A stretch of DNA of 64,000 nt from Robertmurraya sp047302285 (GCF_047302285.1 NZ_CP154845.1:3348001-3412000); one strand, 5' to 3'; positions 17,872-26,590 are shown, counted from the first letter of the stretch. Numbers and translations are program-made. Notes: generated from the sequence alone by a model not told the origin.

Positions 17872-18804
17872 TTATTTTCCCCATCTTAATGCTATCGCGC
17901 CCCAAGTTAAGCCTCCGCCGAAGCCAACCATTACAATAACATCATCATCCTTGATTTTTCCATTCTCCAGCTCTTCGACGATTGAAATCGGAATCGAAGC
18001 TGCAGAAGTATTCCCATATTTATGAACTGTTTTTGACATCTTTTCCAGCGGAAGTTCCAATCTTTCTCTGGAAGCCTCCATGATTCGAATATTAGCCTGA
18101 TGAGGAATAAGCATATCAACATCTTCCTTCGTTAATCCTGCTTTCGCTAACACATTTACACTACTTTCACCCATCTGACGTACAGCAAATTTAAATACTT
18201 CTCTACCATTCATAATAATATATTCGTCTTGATAGAGGTATTTTCCTCCTGTCCCATCAGCCCCTAATTCAAATGCTAAAATTCCACGATTTTCAGAAAC
18301 TTGACCAATTACCGCAGCACCTGCACCGTCACCAAACAATACAGCCGTTCCACGATCATCCCAATCTGTGATCTTCGATAATTTTTCTACACCTACTACT
18401 AGCACATATTTATAAGTTCCACTTTCAACAAATTGCTTCGCTGTCACCATTCCGTACATGAAACCAGCACATGCAGCACTAATGTCCATTGCAGCTGCAT
18501 TCATCGCTCCAAGTTTTTCTTGAATCCTACAAGAAACGGATGGGAATGGTGCATCTGGAGTAACAGTTGCAACTAAAATGAGTCCAATCTCTTCTGGAGA
18601 AATGTTAGCGTCCTTCATCGCTGCTTTTGCAGCCCTGTATGCCATATCAGATGTATCGATATCATCATCTGCTATTCTTCTTTCTTCAATTCCCGTTCTT
18701 GTTCTGATCCACTCATCAGAGGTATCCATTTTCTTTTCCAAATCGGCATTCGTTACGATATTTTCTGGAAGAAATCTGCCTATCCCTACAACTCCTGCGT
18801 TCAT
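17872..18804 (-). CDS. fabH: Beta-ketoacyl-ACP synthase III FabH
   Basis: Starts each fatty acid by condensing an acyl-CoA primer with malonyl-ACP; in Bacillus the enzyme prefers branched primers. The 310-residue protein carries the FabH triad Cys112 (ISAACAGFMYG), His235 (PHQANIR) and Asn265 (GNTSAASIP). It is the first gene of a two-gene operon with fabF, as in B. subtilis (fabHA-fabF). A promoter overlapped by a FapR-type operator lies about 90-130 bases upstream, so malonyl-CoA should relieve repression. Confidence 0.96.
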   Translation of the reverse strand: MNAGVVGIGRFLPENIVTNADLEKKMDTSDEWIRTRTGIEERRIADDDIDTSDMAYRAAKAAMKDANISPEEIGLILVATVTPDAPFPSVSCRIQEKLGAMNAAAMDISAACAGFMYGMVTAKQFVESGTYKYVLVVGVEKLSKITDWDDRGTAVLFGDGAGAAVIGQVSENRGILAFELGADGTGGKYLYQDEYIIMNGREVFKFAVRQMGESSVNVLAKAGLTKEDVDMLIPHQANIRIMEASRERLELPLEKMSKTVHKYGNTSAASIPISIVEELENGKIKDDDVIVMVGFGGGLTWGAIALRWGK

Positions 18805-18901
18805 CCCTAATCTCCTTTCATCTTAAAAAAGATGTAAGATTTTTTAATATATCCCACTTAGACGGGATTTTACTTGTCTCATAATTATTTTATTATCAAT
18901 T

Positions 18902-18931
18902 ATTATGACTTGGTACTAATTATTCTATCAA
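18902..18931 (-). promoter_or_regulatory. Promoter of fabH-fabF
   Basis: On the minus strand a -35 TTGATA (18926-18931) and a -10 CATAAT (18902-18907) are 18 bases apart, each 5 of 6 to consensus. The predicted start is near 18895. Confidence 0.65.
18903..18919 (-). promoter_or_regulatory. FapR operator overlapping the fabH promoter
   Basis: TTAGTACCAAGTCATAA matches 14 of 17 positions of the FapR inverted repeat (TTAGTACCTGGTACTAA type). It covers the spacer and -10 of the fabH promoter, where FapR binding would exclude RNA polymerase. FapR control of fabHA-fabF is established in B. subtilis. Confidence 0.75.
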
Positions 18932-19082
18932 GAGACATTCAATCCTGCAACTTTTTTAAACAGATTCTTCATCATGAATGATCGTTTATTAGTTAAAAAC
19001 ATCATCACTTTCTTTCATTTTCCACATCTGTCTATACAATTATTTATTAGAGGAATAAATTATATCGAGGGAGGTGCCTTAA

Positions 19083-19415
19083 ATGGAGGAAGACAAAGTT
19101 CAAAGCGAAGAAGTTGATCATTTCTCAAAATTCATGTTTGGAGAGCGTAACACGTCCTCTTTCGAAGAACCGGTAAAAAGGGAAGAAGAAGATTGGGACT
19201 GGATTCTTGGTAGTAGGGCAAGTGATAAAGCAGAAACTCAGAACAACAAAGGTACACTGAATGGACTTAATAAATCGATTGAAGAGCTTTTACAAAAAGT
19301 GGACTACATGGAAGTTATGAACCATATCGATACGCTAATGGCCTCAACAAAAGAACTAAAACCATTATTGACTAAGATCAAGCCACTCCTCGAGAACTTT
19401 TTATCAAAAAAATAG
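19083..19415 (+). CDS. Hypothetical acidic protein
   Basis: A 110-residue soluble protein rich in Glu, Asp and Lys, with EEEDWDWILGSR near residues 34-45 and an amphipathic helical C-terminal half (SIEELLQKVDYMEVMNHIDT and the following residues). GGGAGG precedes the ATG at 8 bases. It stands alone between fabH and med, where B. subtilis carries the small gene yjzB, but I cannot show homology. No function can be assigned; the C-terminal half could be a coiled coil or oligomerisation segment. Confidence 0.72.
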   Translation: MEEDKVQSEEVDHFSKFMFGERNTSSFEEPVKREEEDWDWILGSRASDKAETQNNKGTLNGLNKSIEELLQKVDYMEVMNHIDTLMASTKELKPLLTKIKPLLENFLSKK

Positions 19416-19423
19416 TGGACAAA

Positions 19424-19454
19424 AAAACTGCCTGTCCAATGAACAGGCAGTTTT
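19424..19454. terminator. Bidirectional terminator between the hypothetical gene and med
   Basis: A perfect 12-bp stem (19424-19435 with 19443-19454) has a 7-base loop, with A's before and T's after. It serves convergent genes on both strands. Confidence 0.9.
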
Positions 19455-19461
19455 GCTATTG

Positions 19462-20418
19462 CTACTTTGGTAATTTTCCAGTATCTTTATACGACTCGAT
19501 CTTTTTATTGATAGAATCGATAAATTTTTGATCAACAAGTGGGCTAAATTCCCCTAATGAAATGACATCATCCTGAAAATCAAAAGTTAGATTCCCTGAT
19601 TCTAGCTTCCCTTTGTTAAATTGTTCAGCGACAAGTTCATATAATGTATCGACATGCTGTACAGTACTGGTCAATACAGTGGATTCACCTAGATCCGACT
19701 GGTCAGATATATAGCCGATTGCATAGAGACCTTGTTCTTTAATTTTTTCTATGACAGGGACATTATAACCATCGCCTGCTGGATAGATGACATCGATATT
19801 CTTTTCAATCATATCATCTAATAGCATTTGTGCTCTTTCCACATCATCCCACTGCCAAACGTATTGGATATCGACCTCAACATCCTTGTTCTCAAATATG
19901 GCCCCTTCATAAAAACCTTCTACTTCTGGTTGCCACTCATAGGCTGCGATAATTCCAACATGATTCGTCTTTGTCATATGTCCAGCCACCATACCACCGA
20001 AAAAGCCCATAGCATAAGCATCAAAATTCAAGCTTGTAGTATTTTTTTGAGTTGCATTGCCATTGAAGCTGACAAAATGAATATGAGGATAGTCATTTGA
20101 TAGCTCGCGGAAATACTCGGCATACTCATTGCCATGACCAAAGATCAGATTAACACCTTTTTGGTCAAATTCTTTGACCGCTCTTTGAACGACTGCTTCT
20201 GAATTCATTCCTTCTTTATAGTAAACATCCACATTGAAGCGCGATTGGATTTTTAACATACCTTTATAGCCCTTTGTACCCCAAACCTGATCATTAACGG
20301 TTTCAGGCACTAACAATCCTGCTTTTTTTAATTCGCCCGTCCCTAATGTTTGTCCACACGCTGAAAGCGTAAAAAGGCATAAAAGAATCATCCCGAAACA
20401 AGTTAATATCCTTTGCAT
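19462..20418 (-). CDS. med: Med family lipoprotein, positive regulator of comK
   Basis: A BMP/PBP1-type substrate-binding-like lipoprotein (318 residues) related to B. subtilis Med, which promotes competence by raising comK expression. The signal peptide ends in LSAC. The body has the BMP fold motifs KKAGLLVPETVNDQVWGTKG and NLIFGHGNEYAEYF. I start at ATG 20418, behind a GAGGCGG site, because this places the signal peptide at the N-terminus; a frame to 20544 would prepend 42 basic residues. In B. subtilis comZ follows med, but here a terminator follows at once and no comZ is seen. Confidence 0.84.
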   Translation of the reverse strand: MQRILTCFGMILLCLFTLSACGQTLGTGELKKAGLLVPETVNDQVWGTKGYKGMLKIQSRFNVDVYYKEGMNSEAVVQRAVKEFDQKGVNLIFGHGNEYAEYFRELSNDYPHIHFVSFNGNATQKNTTSLNFDAYAMGFFGGMVAGHMTKTNHVGIIAAYEWQPEVEGFYEGAIFENKDVEVDIQYVWQWDDVERAQMLLDDMIEKNIDVIYPAGDGYNVPVIEKIKEQGLYAIGYISDQSDLGESTVLTSTVQHVDTLYELVAEQFNKGKLESGNLTFDFQDDVISLGEFSPLVDQKFIDSINKKIESYKDTGKLPK

Positions 20419-20540
20419 TCTTTTTCCGCCTCTCAGATAAAATAGAGGATCAATCTTTCGTCCTAGTCGAAATGATTTAATCACTTTAATTCTACATTTA
20501 TCCGACATAATTGGAAAGAATTTTTTCTTTCTCTTAAAAA

Positions 20541-21320
20541 TCATTGTGAATGCACAAGTTTTTGTTGATTTTTTAAACCTGTTTCAATGGACGTTTCTAG
20601 TGGAACGGGCACTTCAAATCCCTCACAATCACTTCGGACGTCCCTAGTAGGAAAATCCTTGATTTTTAAATATTGCGCACACTCTTCCCAACCATTTATC
20701 TGATCGTTTCTTAATAAATAGCGTTCTTTATCGTCATCCATTAGCTCTAATACTTTACTAACCATATCTTCTACGTACAGTGCATCTGCTGTCCATTCTC
20801 TTGAACTCAGTATCCATTCGTCTTTTTTCTTTCTTAAGGCTTGCTGAAAAAGAAATACCTCTGATTGCCATGGCCCGTAGATCGTTGGCAAAAGAATCTC
20901 TTGAACAACCTTATCGTTTCGAACCAATGAAATAAACTTTTCCAATTTGGTTCTGCTTTCTTCAAATTGATCATTACTTAATGAAAGCGGGAGTAGAAAA
21001 ACGATTTTATCGCTATTTTTCATGAGCCACTGATAATTTTCGTAATGGAAAAGCGCCTCTTCATCCCCTCTCATAAAAAAATCATAATAATCGACAAGCA
21101 GAAGCTCATAATCACTGGTGTTCCTGTGGAGAGAATCAACACTCTTTTCCTCAAAATTTGCATTTCTGCCAATTTGTAACCGCTTTTCTTCTATTAAATA
21201 TGATTCTTCGTCATTCACTTGATGATGAACTCCGAGAACCTCTATTCCCTCTTCAAGCAACTTTTTTGTAAAGTGGAATCCTAAAAACTCAAATGTACCG
21301 ATAATCATTACCTTGTCCAT
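20541..21320 (-). CDS. Degenerate NAD-dependent epimerase/dehydratase-like protein
   Basis: A 259-residue cytoplasmic protein with a short-chain dehydrogenase/epimerase layout: an N-terminal beta-alpha-beta unit (KVMIIGTFEFLGFHFTKKLL), a central LLPTIYGPW segment typical of extended SDR proteins and WTADALYVEDMVSKV resembling their substrate-binding part. The glycine motif is reduced (GTFEFLG rather than GxxGxxG) and no YxxxK catalytic pair is obvious, so enzyme activity is doubtful. It occupies the position of yjaV upstream of med. Its ribosome-binding site lies in a hairpin (21327-21375). Confidence 0.6.
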   Translation of the reverse strand: MDKVMIIGTFEFLGFHFTKKLLEEGIEVLGVHHQVNDEESYLIEEKRLQIGRNANFEEKSVDSLHRNTSDYELLLVDYYDFFMRGDEEALFHYENYQWLMKNSDKIVFLLPLSLSNDQFEESRTKLEKFISLVRNDKVVQEILLPTIYGPWQSEVFLFQQALRKKKDEWILSSREWTADALYVEDMVSKVLELMDDDKERYLLRNDQINGWEECAQYLKIKDFPTRDVRSDCEGFEVPVPLETSIETGLKNQQKLVHSQ

Positions 21321-21326
21321 AACAAA

Positions 21327-21375
21327 AAGCCTCCCTCCAGTAAACTCTTACTCCATCCTATGCTTAGGGAGGCTT
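21327..21375 (-). terminator. Terminator-like hairpin containing a ribosome-binding site
   Basis: A perfect 10-bp stem (AAGCCTCCCT, 21366-21375 on the minus strand, with AGGGAGGCTT, 21327-21336) is followed by TTTTTGTT. The 3' arm contains the GGAGGGAGG site of the downstream gene, whose ATG lies 7 bases after the stem. It can end yjaU transcripts or hide the site on read-through mRNA. Confidence 0.7.
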
Positions 21376-21439
21376 GATTATTTCATATGATTAAAGAAGG
21401 CTCTTTTCGCACAAACAATGTTGCTTTTAGAAAATAGCC

Positions 21440-22180
21440 TTATAGAACTACTTCATGTATTTTCATAAAGGTGATCATATAGTAGTCCATCTGAGGTTTC
21501 TTTTCAGGGAGAAGGTAACTGATTGTAATCGGGACTTCTTCATTCTTCCACATGACAGAGAGATTTTTTAGTAAATTCGATTGTTTATAGGCTCGATTTC
21601 CTGAGAGAACATGAATGATCTTGGTTGGAATATCTGAATGAAACTGAGGACTCTCAAATTCAGGATTACTAATAATTTCGATAATCTGTTTGCTCTCCTT
21701 ATCAAACGAATACGACAGCTCTCTTAATAGCTTTTTATAGAAAAATTTATGCTCCTTTTCCTGTTCTAAATGATGTTTCAAAGAGAGGACGGGGTTTAAT
21801 AGGACAATGGAGCGAATATTTCCTTTCATTTCTTTGATGAGCTTCAGTGCTACTAAGGCCCCCATTCCTTCAGCTAAAATGTGAATTTTGCTATTAATGA
21901 TTTCTGTTCGGATAATATATTCATATAGGCGTTTAGCCAAATTGACGGCTTTTTCACTACCCCAATTCTTTCCATATAAATTTGAATAGAAAACGGTGTA
22001 TCCCGATTTCTTGAAGCTTTCAATTAACATTTGCTTCCCTTCATTTTGCGTCCAAAAACTCGATTTCTCGTCAACAAAATGGCGTTCGTCACCAATAATA
22101 AGGATACCGAAACCAGTTGGTTTTTCGGGATAATGAATCATATTCCATTCGGTATCCAGTTTAAAGTTTCGGTGCTCCAT
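21440..22180 (-). CDS. yjaU: Alpha/beta-hydrolase-like protein YjaU
   Basis: A 246-residue cytoplasmic protein with an alpha/beta-hydrolase pattern: GILIIGDERHFVDE after the first strands, a helix-loop with KIHILAEGMGALVALKLI at the nucleophile elbow, and SIVLLNPVLSLKHH after it. The elbow reads AEGMGA where active enzymes have GxSxG, so the serine is replaced by glycine and catalysis is unlikely. AAGGAG precedes the ATG. I assign the symbol from its position between yjzD and med as in B. subtilis. Confidence 0.62.
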   Translation of the reverse strand: MEHRNFKLDTEWNMIHYPEKPTGFGILIIGDERHFVDEKSSFWTQNEGKQMLIESFKKSGYTVFYSNLYGKNWGSEKAVNLAKRLYEYIIRTEIINSKIHILAEGMGALVALKLIKEMKGNIRSIVLLNPVLSLKHHLEQEKEHKFFYKKLLRELSYSFDKESKQIIEIISNPEFESPQFHSDIPTKIIHVLSGNRAYKQSNLLKNLSVMWKNEEVPITISYLLPEKKPQMDYYMITFMKIHEVVL

Positions 22181-22382
22181 GCGAAAAACTCCTTCTATGA
22201 ATTTACTCTTATTAATGTATGAAGTTATGTCTAAAGTGAAAGGGAGGTTCGCCCATATTTACTTGATTTCTTTCCGACTTGGGCTTGTAAGCGGTACATT
22301 CCCTTTTAAATCAAGTTTTACTTTATCAATTGGAGTCGCTATGGTAGAATGAAAAAGATGTTAAAAGTAAGAGGTGATTACG

Positions 22383-22574
22383 GTGAAATACTTTTGGACT
22401 TTATTTTGGACATTCGCTTTAGTTCAAATGTTAACGTACGTAGCAAGCTCAATGATCGGAGTTACTTTTGATTTTGTAACCGGTGCCGTCTTAGGCGTTG
22501 TGGCTACCATTGTTATCTTAATCTTCCCTGCCATTATTCCAAATGAACCAAGTGGCAAAGAAGGAATACATTAA
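22383..22574 (+). CDS. yjzD: DUF2929 membrane protein YjzD
   Basis: A 63-residue protein with two membrane helices (about 3-22 and 28-51) and a short hydrophilic tail, typical of the DUF2929 family (YjzD). Function unknown. Translation starts at GTG 22383, with AGAGGTGA upstream; an earlier in-frame GTG (22374) lies inside that site. It is divergent from yjaU and ends in a terminator shared with clpB. Confidence 0.75.
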   Translation: MKYFWTLFWTFALVQMLTYVASSMIGVTFDFVTGAVLGVVATIVILIFPAIIPNEPSGKEGIH

Positions 22575-22594
22575 TTAATTAAAAATGCTAGGGG

Positions 22595-22633
22595 AAAAAA
22601 GTCATCCTGACTTTATGCAAGGATGACTTTTTT
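22595..22633. terminator. Bidirectional terminator between yjzD and clpB
   Basis: A perfect 14-bp stem (22595-22608 with 22620-22633) with AAAAAA and TTTTTT ends serves both convergent genes. Confidence 0.92.
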
Positions 22634-22643
22634 GTATGTCCAT

Positions 22644-25241
22644 TTATTTTGATAATTTGATTGTATCGCCTTCAAGGATAATTTGTACACTACTATTTTC
22701 GCCGATATTGCCTGCAATGATTTCTCTTGCCAGCAATGTCTCCACATTACGTTGGATAAATCGTTTCAATGGTCTTGCCCCATAGACTGGATCAAACCCA
22801 TTTGATGCAATATATTCCTTCGCTTCCTCTGATATGCTCAAGCGGATTTGTTGATCCTGTAATCTTCTTTGTAATTCTGAAATCAATTTTACGACAATCA
22901 ACTTTATATTATTCAATGTTAATGGTTTAAAGAGGATCGTCTCATCAACCCGGTTTAAAAATTCTGGACGAAAATGGCCTCTTAATTGAGCCATTACTTG
23001 ACCCTTGACTTCATCTGAGATGGTTTCCTTCTCTATTGGTCCTTCTAATAAAAAATGTGAGCCAATATTTGAAGTCATAATAATGACGGTGTTTTTGAAA
23101 TCAACGGTTCTTCCTTGAGAATCCGTTACCCGCCCATCATCAAGCATTTGCAATAAAATATTGAACACATCTGGATGAGCTTTTTCAATCTCATCAAGCA
23201 AGATAACTGAGTATGGCTTTCTGCGCACTGCTTCTGTCAACTGTCCGCCTTCCTCATAGCCAACATAACCTGGAGGTGCCCCAACAAGCCTTGATACAGA
23301 ATGCTTCTCCATATACTCAGACATATCAATACGGATAATCTGCTCCTCACTATCAAATAAAGATTGTGCCAATGCCTTAGCTAGTTCGGTTTTTCCAACA
23401 CCTGTAGGTCCAAGGAAAATAAACGAACCAATCGGCCTGTTCGGATCTTTAATTCCTGCCCTTGCTCTTAGGACTGCATCGGAAACTAAGGAGACTGCCT
23501 CGTCTTGCCCCACGACTCGTTCATGAAGAATTTGCTCTAGTCGTAATAACTTCTCCCGTTCTCCTTCTACCAGCTTCGCAAGGGGGATACCTGTCCATCT
23601 TGCGACAATGTTCGCTATTTCCTCTTCAGTCACTTCTTCACGAAGAAGCCTTTCGCCAGCCTGCTTACTAACTTCCTCCTCCAGTTCTTTTAACTCTTTT
23701 TCAAGTGAAGGGATTCTGCCATGACGTAATTCAGCTGCTTTATTTAAATCATATTGATTCTCTGCTTCCTCTAATTCTCTCCGTAATCTCTCCAATGTTT
23801 CTCTTTTCTCTTGCACTTGATGAATACTTTCCTTTTCAGCCATCCATTTTGCCTTCATGGAATTTGCTTTATCACGCATATCAGCTAGTTCTTTTTGTAG
23901 TGTTGACAGTCTATTCTTACTTTGCTCATCCTCTTCCTTTTGCAAAGCCGCCTCTTCAATTTCTAATTGCATGACCCGTCTCGTGACCTCATCTAACTCT
24001 GCTGGCATCGAATCAATTTCAGTTCGAATCATGGCACACGCCTCATCGACGAGGTCAATTGCTTTATCAGGTAAAAAGCGATCAGAAATATAACGATCAG
24101 ATAATACAGCAGCTGTCACTAAGGCACGGTCATGAATATTAACCCCATGGTGAATTTCAAATCTTTCTTTCAAACCACGAAGAATCGAAATCGTATCTTC
24201 TACATCTGGTTCCTGAACGAGTACCTGTTGAAAACGTCTTTCAAGAGCCGGGTCCTTTTCTATGTACTTGCGATGCTCATCCAAAGTCGTTGCTCCAATA
24301 CAATGCAATTCCCCTCGAGCTAACATTGGCTTTAACATATTGCCAGCATCCATTGCACCTTCTGTTTTTCCCGCTCCAACAATTGTATGAATTTCATCTA
24401 TAAAAAGGAGAATTCTTCCTTCACTTTTTTTAATCTCATTTAATACTGCTTTTAATCTTTCTTCAAATTCCCCTCGGAACTTAGCACCCGCAATAAGGGA
24501 ACTCATATCAAGAGAGAAAATGGTTTTATCCTTTAAGCCTTCTGGAACATCTTTACGTACGATTCTTTGAGCCAATCCTTCAACAATGGCTGTTTTCCCA
24601 ACACCCGGCTCACCGATTAAAACTGGATTATTTTTCGTTTTTCGCGAAAGGATTCGAATCACATTTCGAATCTCCCCATCACGGCCAATAACTGGATCAA
24701 GCTTTCCAGATTTCACTTCCGCCACTAAATCTCGACCATATTTTTTTAAAACATCATACGTTGCTTCTGGATTTTGAGAAGTCACCCTTTGATTCCCCCT
24801 TATCTCTTTGACCACTTGAAGTATTGCCTCATAGGTGATACGTTCTTTATGCAAAATTTCACCAATACTTGATTGTTTATATTTCATCGATGCCAGTAAT
24901 ACATGTTCAACCGAAATAAATTCGTCTTGAAATTTTTCCATTTCCCTTTCAGCCTCTGAAAGTAACCGTTGCAGCCTACTTGTAATATAGAGTTTCCCTT
25001 GCTCCACACCACTACCAGACACTTGAGGCTTCTTTTGAAGTAATTCATTTAAGTCATTCTCAAATTGTTGGGAAGGGAGATGGACTTTATCCAAAATGGC
25101 AGCCACCAGACTATCATCCTGCTGAATTAATGCGAGAAATAAATGGTCCTCGTCGACCTCCTGATGCTCTTTTGAAGTCGCAATAGACTGGGCACTAAAT
25201 AAAGCCGCCTGCAACCGTTCCGTCATCCTGTTCAAATCCAT
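22644..25241 (-). CDS. clpB: ATP-dependent chaperone ClpB
   Basis: Hexameric disaggregase that works with DnaK to rescue aggregated proteins in the cytoplasm. The 865 residues contain the Clp_N repeats (1-145), a first AAA+ module with Walker A GEPGVGKT (210-217), the long ClpB-specific coiled-coil middle domain (about 410-525) and a second AAA+ module with GPTGVGKT near 610. The middle domain and the lack of a ClpC-type UVR motif favour ClpB. B. subtilis has no clpB at this locus. A CtsR operator touches its ribosome-binding site, predicting heat-shock induction. Confidence 0.96.
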   Translation of the reverse strand: MDLNRMTERLQAALFSAQSIATSKEHQEVDEDHLFLALIQQDDSLVAAILDKVHLPSQQFENDLNELLQKKPQVSGSGVEQGKLYITSRLQRLLSEAEREMEKFQDEFISVEHVLLASMKYKQSSIGEILHKERITYEAILQVVKEIRGNQRVTSQNPEATYDVLKKYGRDLVAEVKSGKLDPVIGRDGEIRNVIRILSRKTKNNPVLIGEPGVGKTAIVEGLAQRIVRKDVPEGLKDKTIFSLDMSSLIAGAKFRGEFEERLKAVLNEIKKSEGRILLFIDEIHTIVGAGKTEGAMDAGNMLKPMLARGELHCIGATTLDEHRKYIEKDPALERRFQQVLVQEPDVEDTISILRGLKERFEIHHGVNIHDRALVTAAVLSDRYISDRFLPDKAIDLVDEACAMIRTEIDSMPAELDEVTRRVMQLEIEEAALQKEEDEQSKNRLSTLQKELADMRDKANSMKAKWMAEKESIHQVQEKRETLERLRRELEEAENQYDLNKAAELRHGRIPSLEKELKELEEEVSKQAGERLLREEVTEEEIANIVARWTGIPLAKLVEGEREKLLRLEQILHERVVGQDEAVSLVSDAVLRARAGIKDPNRPIGSFIFLGPTGVGKTELAKALAQSLFDSEEQIIRIDMSEYMEKHSVSRLVGAPPGYVGYEEGGQLTEAVRRKPYSVILLDEIEKAHPDVFNILLQMLDDGRVTDSQGRTVDFKNTVIIMTSNIGSHFLLEGPIEKETISDEVKGQVMAQLRGHFRPEFLNRVDETILFKPLTLNNIKLIVVKLISELQRRLQDQQIRLSISEEAKEYIASNGFDPVYGARPLKRFIQRNVETLLAREIIAGNIGENSSVQIILEGDTIKLSK

Positions 25242-25253
25242 ATCGATTCCTCC

Positions 25254-25270
25254 TTTGACCTTTTTTGACC
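25254..25270 (-). promoter_or_regulatory. CtsR operator of clpB
   Basis: The minus strand reads GGTCAAA-AAA-GGTCAAA, an exact match to the CtsR heptad direct repeat (RGTCAAANANRGTCAAA). It lies just after the predicted transcription start and abuts the AGGAGG ribosome-binding site. Confidence 0.92.
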
Positions 25271-25279
25271 TTTTACTCC

Positions 25280-25307
25280 ATTATAATCCATTTTTATCAT
25301 ATGTAAA
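25280..25307 (-). promoter_or_regulatory. SigA-type promoter of clpB
   Basis: A -35 TTTACA (25302-25307) and a -10 TATAAT (25280-25285) lie 16 bases apart on the minus strand, about 10 bases upstream of the CtsR box. The -35 overlaps the foot of the yjzC terminator. Confidence 0.78.
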
Positions 25308-25331
25308 GCCACCCTTTGAAGAGGGTGGCTT
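25306..25331 (-). terminator. Terminator after yjzC
   Basis: A 9-bp stem (25306-25314 with 25323-25331) with an 8-base loop lies 41 bases after the yjzC stop codon. Only a short T-tract follows on the minus strand. Confidence 0.65.
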
Positions 25332-25372
25332 AGTTTGTTTTTAACATAACTTGCTATGTTTTGCCTGAAAAA

Positions 25373-25564
25373 TCAACCTGAATCTCTCGGTTTCGTTTTA
25401 TACATCCAATGGCGATTATGATTTGAGTTTTCTGGAAAGCGATCGCCAGCTTTAAGCTTGATTTTTTTCGGGTTCATAACACCATCGCCTTCTTCACCTA
25501 TTTCCACATATATCCCATTATTAGGTGCTTTCTGACCAGCACGAAATTGATGACTTTGTCCCAA
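25373..25564 (-). CDS. yjzC: YjzC family protein
   Basis: A 63-residue conserved Bacillus protein of unknown function. GQKAPNNGIYVEIGEEGD and GDRFPENSNHNRHWMYKTKP match the YjzC family almost along its whole length. The start is TTG 25564, which has AAGGAG 8 bases upstream and gives the family's (M)GQ N-terminus; a longer frame to 25678 would add unrelated residues. It is divergent from uppP and followed by clpB. Confidence 0.85.
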   Translation of the reverse strand: MGQSHQFRAGQKAPNNGIYVEIGEEGDGVMNPKKIKLKAGDRFPENSNHNRHWMYKTKPRDSG

Positions 25565-25737
25565 TACACACACTCCTTTCCTTCTATCTATCGTTATTAT
25601 TTCCGATCGTAAATCTTTCATGAATGTGTTTGAAATGAAACTTTCTTTTTTTCTCTTTCGTCTATACTTAACGTACATAACAGTAGCAGATGTGATATAG
25701 TAAAGATTGTGAATTTGTTAAAATCAGGAGGAAAATT

Positions 25738-26547
25738 ATGGATTTTTTTGAAATAGTTAAATACTTTCTACTAGGACTTTTCCAAGGTTTTACCGAACCA
25801 ATACCGATTTCATCAAGTGGACATTTAGAAATTGCTGGCCATTTCCTAAATGTTGAAATTGAAGGATTAAGCTTTGCCCTTTTAGTCAATACAGCATCCT
25901 TAATCGCTGTCCTAATTATATATCGCAAAGATATTTGGAGACTGATCGAAAACGGTCTTGCCTACATTACAAAGCGTGAAGAATCGGCTAAATCCGATTT
26001 CCGCTTTATTATTTACTTAATTATTGGGACAATCCCAGCTGGTGTTATTGGGATTTTGTTCGATGATTATATTGAAGAGCATTTAACAGGTGTAAAAGTG
26101 GTCGGAATTACGTTGTTAATTACAGGTGTTGCGTTATGGCTCATACGTAATTTGCGTGGACGGAAAAACGATGCTGACCTTTCTATCCGTGATGCGATTA
26201 TTGTTGGACTCGCTCAAGCCATAGCCCTCATCCCAGGAATTAGTCGCTCTGGGGCAACTATCGTAGCAGCAATGGGCTTAGGGATGAAACAAGAAACAGC
26301 GTTAAGATATTCCTTCCTATTATATATCCCTGTTAGTGTCGGTGGCATGATTCTTGGATTTAAGGACATATTAGCAGACGAGAATCTCGCACAATTGGCG
26401 CTACCTTATACATTCGCTTTCTTTGCTTCATTAGTCGCATCCTATTTTTCACTTAAGTGGTTCATGAACATCATGGCAAGAGGAAATCTAAAATATTTTG
26501 CGATTTACTGTTTTATTGTCGGACCATTAGTATTCTTCTTGTCATAA
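25738..26547 (+). CDS. uppP: Undecaprenyl-diphosphate phosphatase
   Basis: Membrane enzyme that removes a phosphate from undecaprenyl diphosphate to recycle the lipid carrier for peptidoglycan and other wall polymers; extra copies give bacitracin tolerance. The 269-residue, about eight-helix protein shows both BacA signatures: EPIPISSSGHLEIAGH near residues 21-36 and PGISRSGATIVAAM near 168-181. AGGAGG precedes the ATG. It is a single gene between yjzC and argF, a position not occupied by uppP in B. subtilis. Confidence 0.93.
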   Translation: MDFFEIVKYFLLGLFQGFTEPIPISSSGHLEIAGHFLNVEIEGLSFALLVNTASLIAVLIIYRKDIWRLIENGLAYITKREESAKSDFRFIIYLIIGTIPAGVIGILFDDYIEEHLTGVKVVGITLLITGVALWLIRNLRGRKNDADLSIRDAIIVGLAQAIALIPGISRSGATIVAAMGLGMKQETALRYSFLLYIPVSVGGMILGFKDILADENLAQLALPYTFAFFASLVASYFSLKWFMNIMARGNLKYFAIYCFIVGPLVFFLS

Positions 26548-26553
26548 ACGCCA

Positions 26554-26585
26554 AAAAAGCCTACAAAATTGTTTGTAGGCTTTTT
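26554..26585. terminator. Bidirectional terminator between uppP and argF
   Basis: A perfect 14-bp stem (26554-26567 with 26572-26585) with a 4-base loop and A/T runs on either side ends both convergent genes. Confidence 0.93.
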
Positions 26586-26590
26586 GTAAA

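Noticed and set aside
18805..19082. Additional small gene in place of comZ or yjzB
   Set aside because: The gap contains only the fabH promoter with its FapR site and the leader of the plus-strand hypothetical gene.
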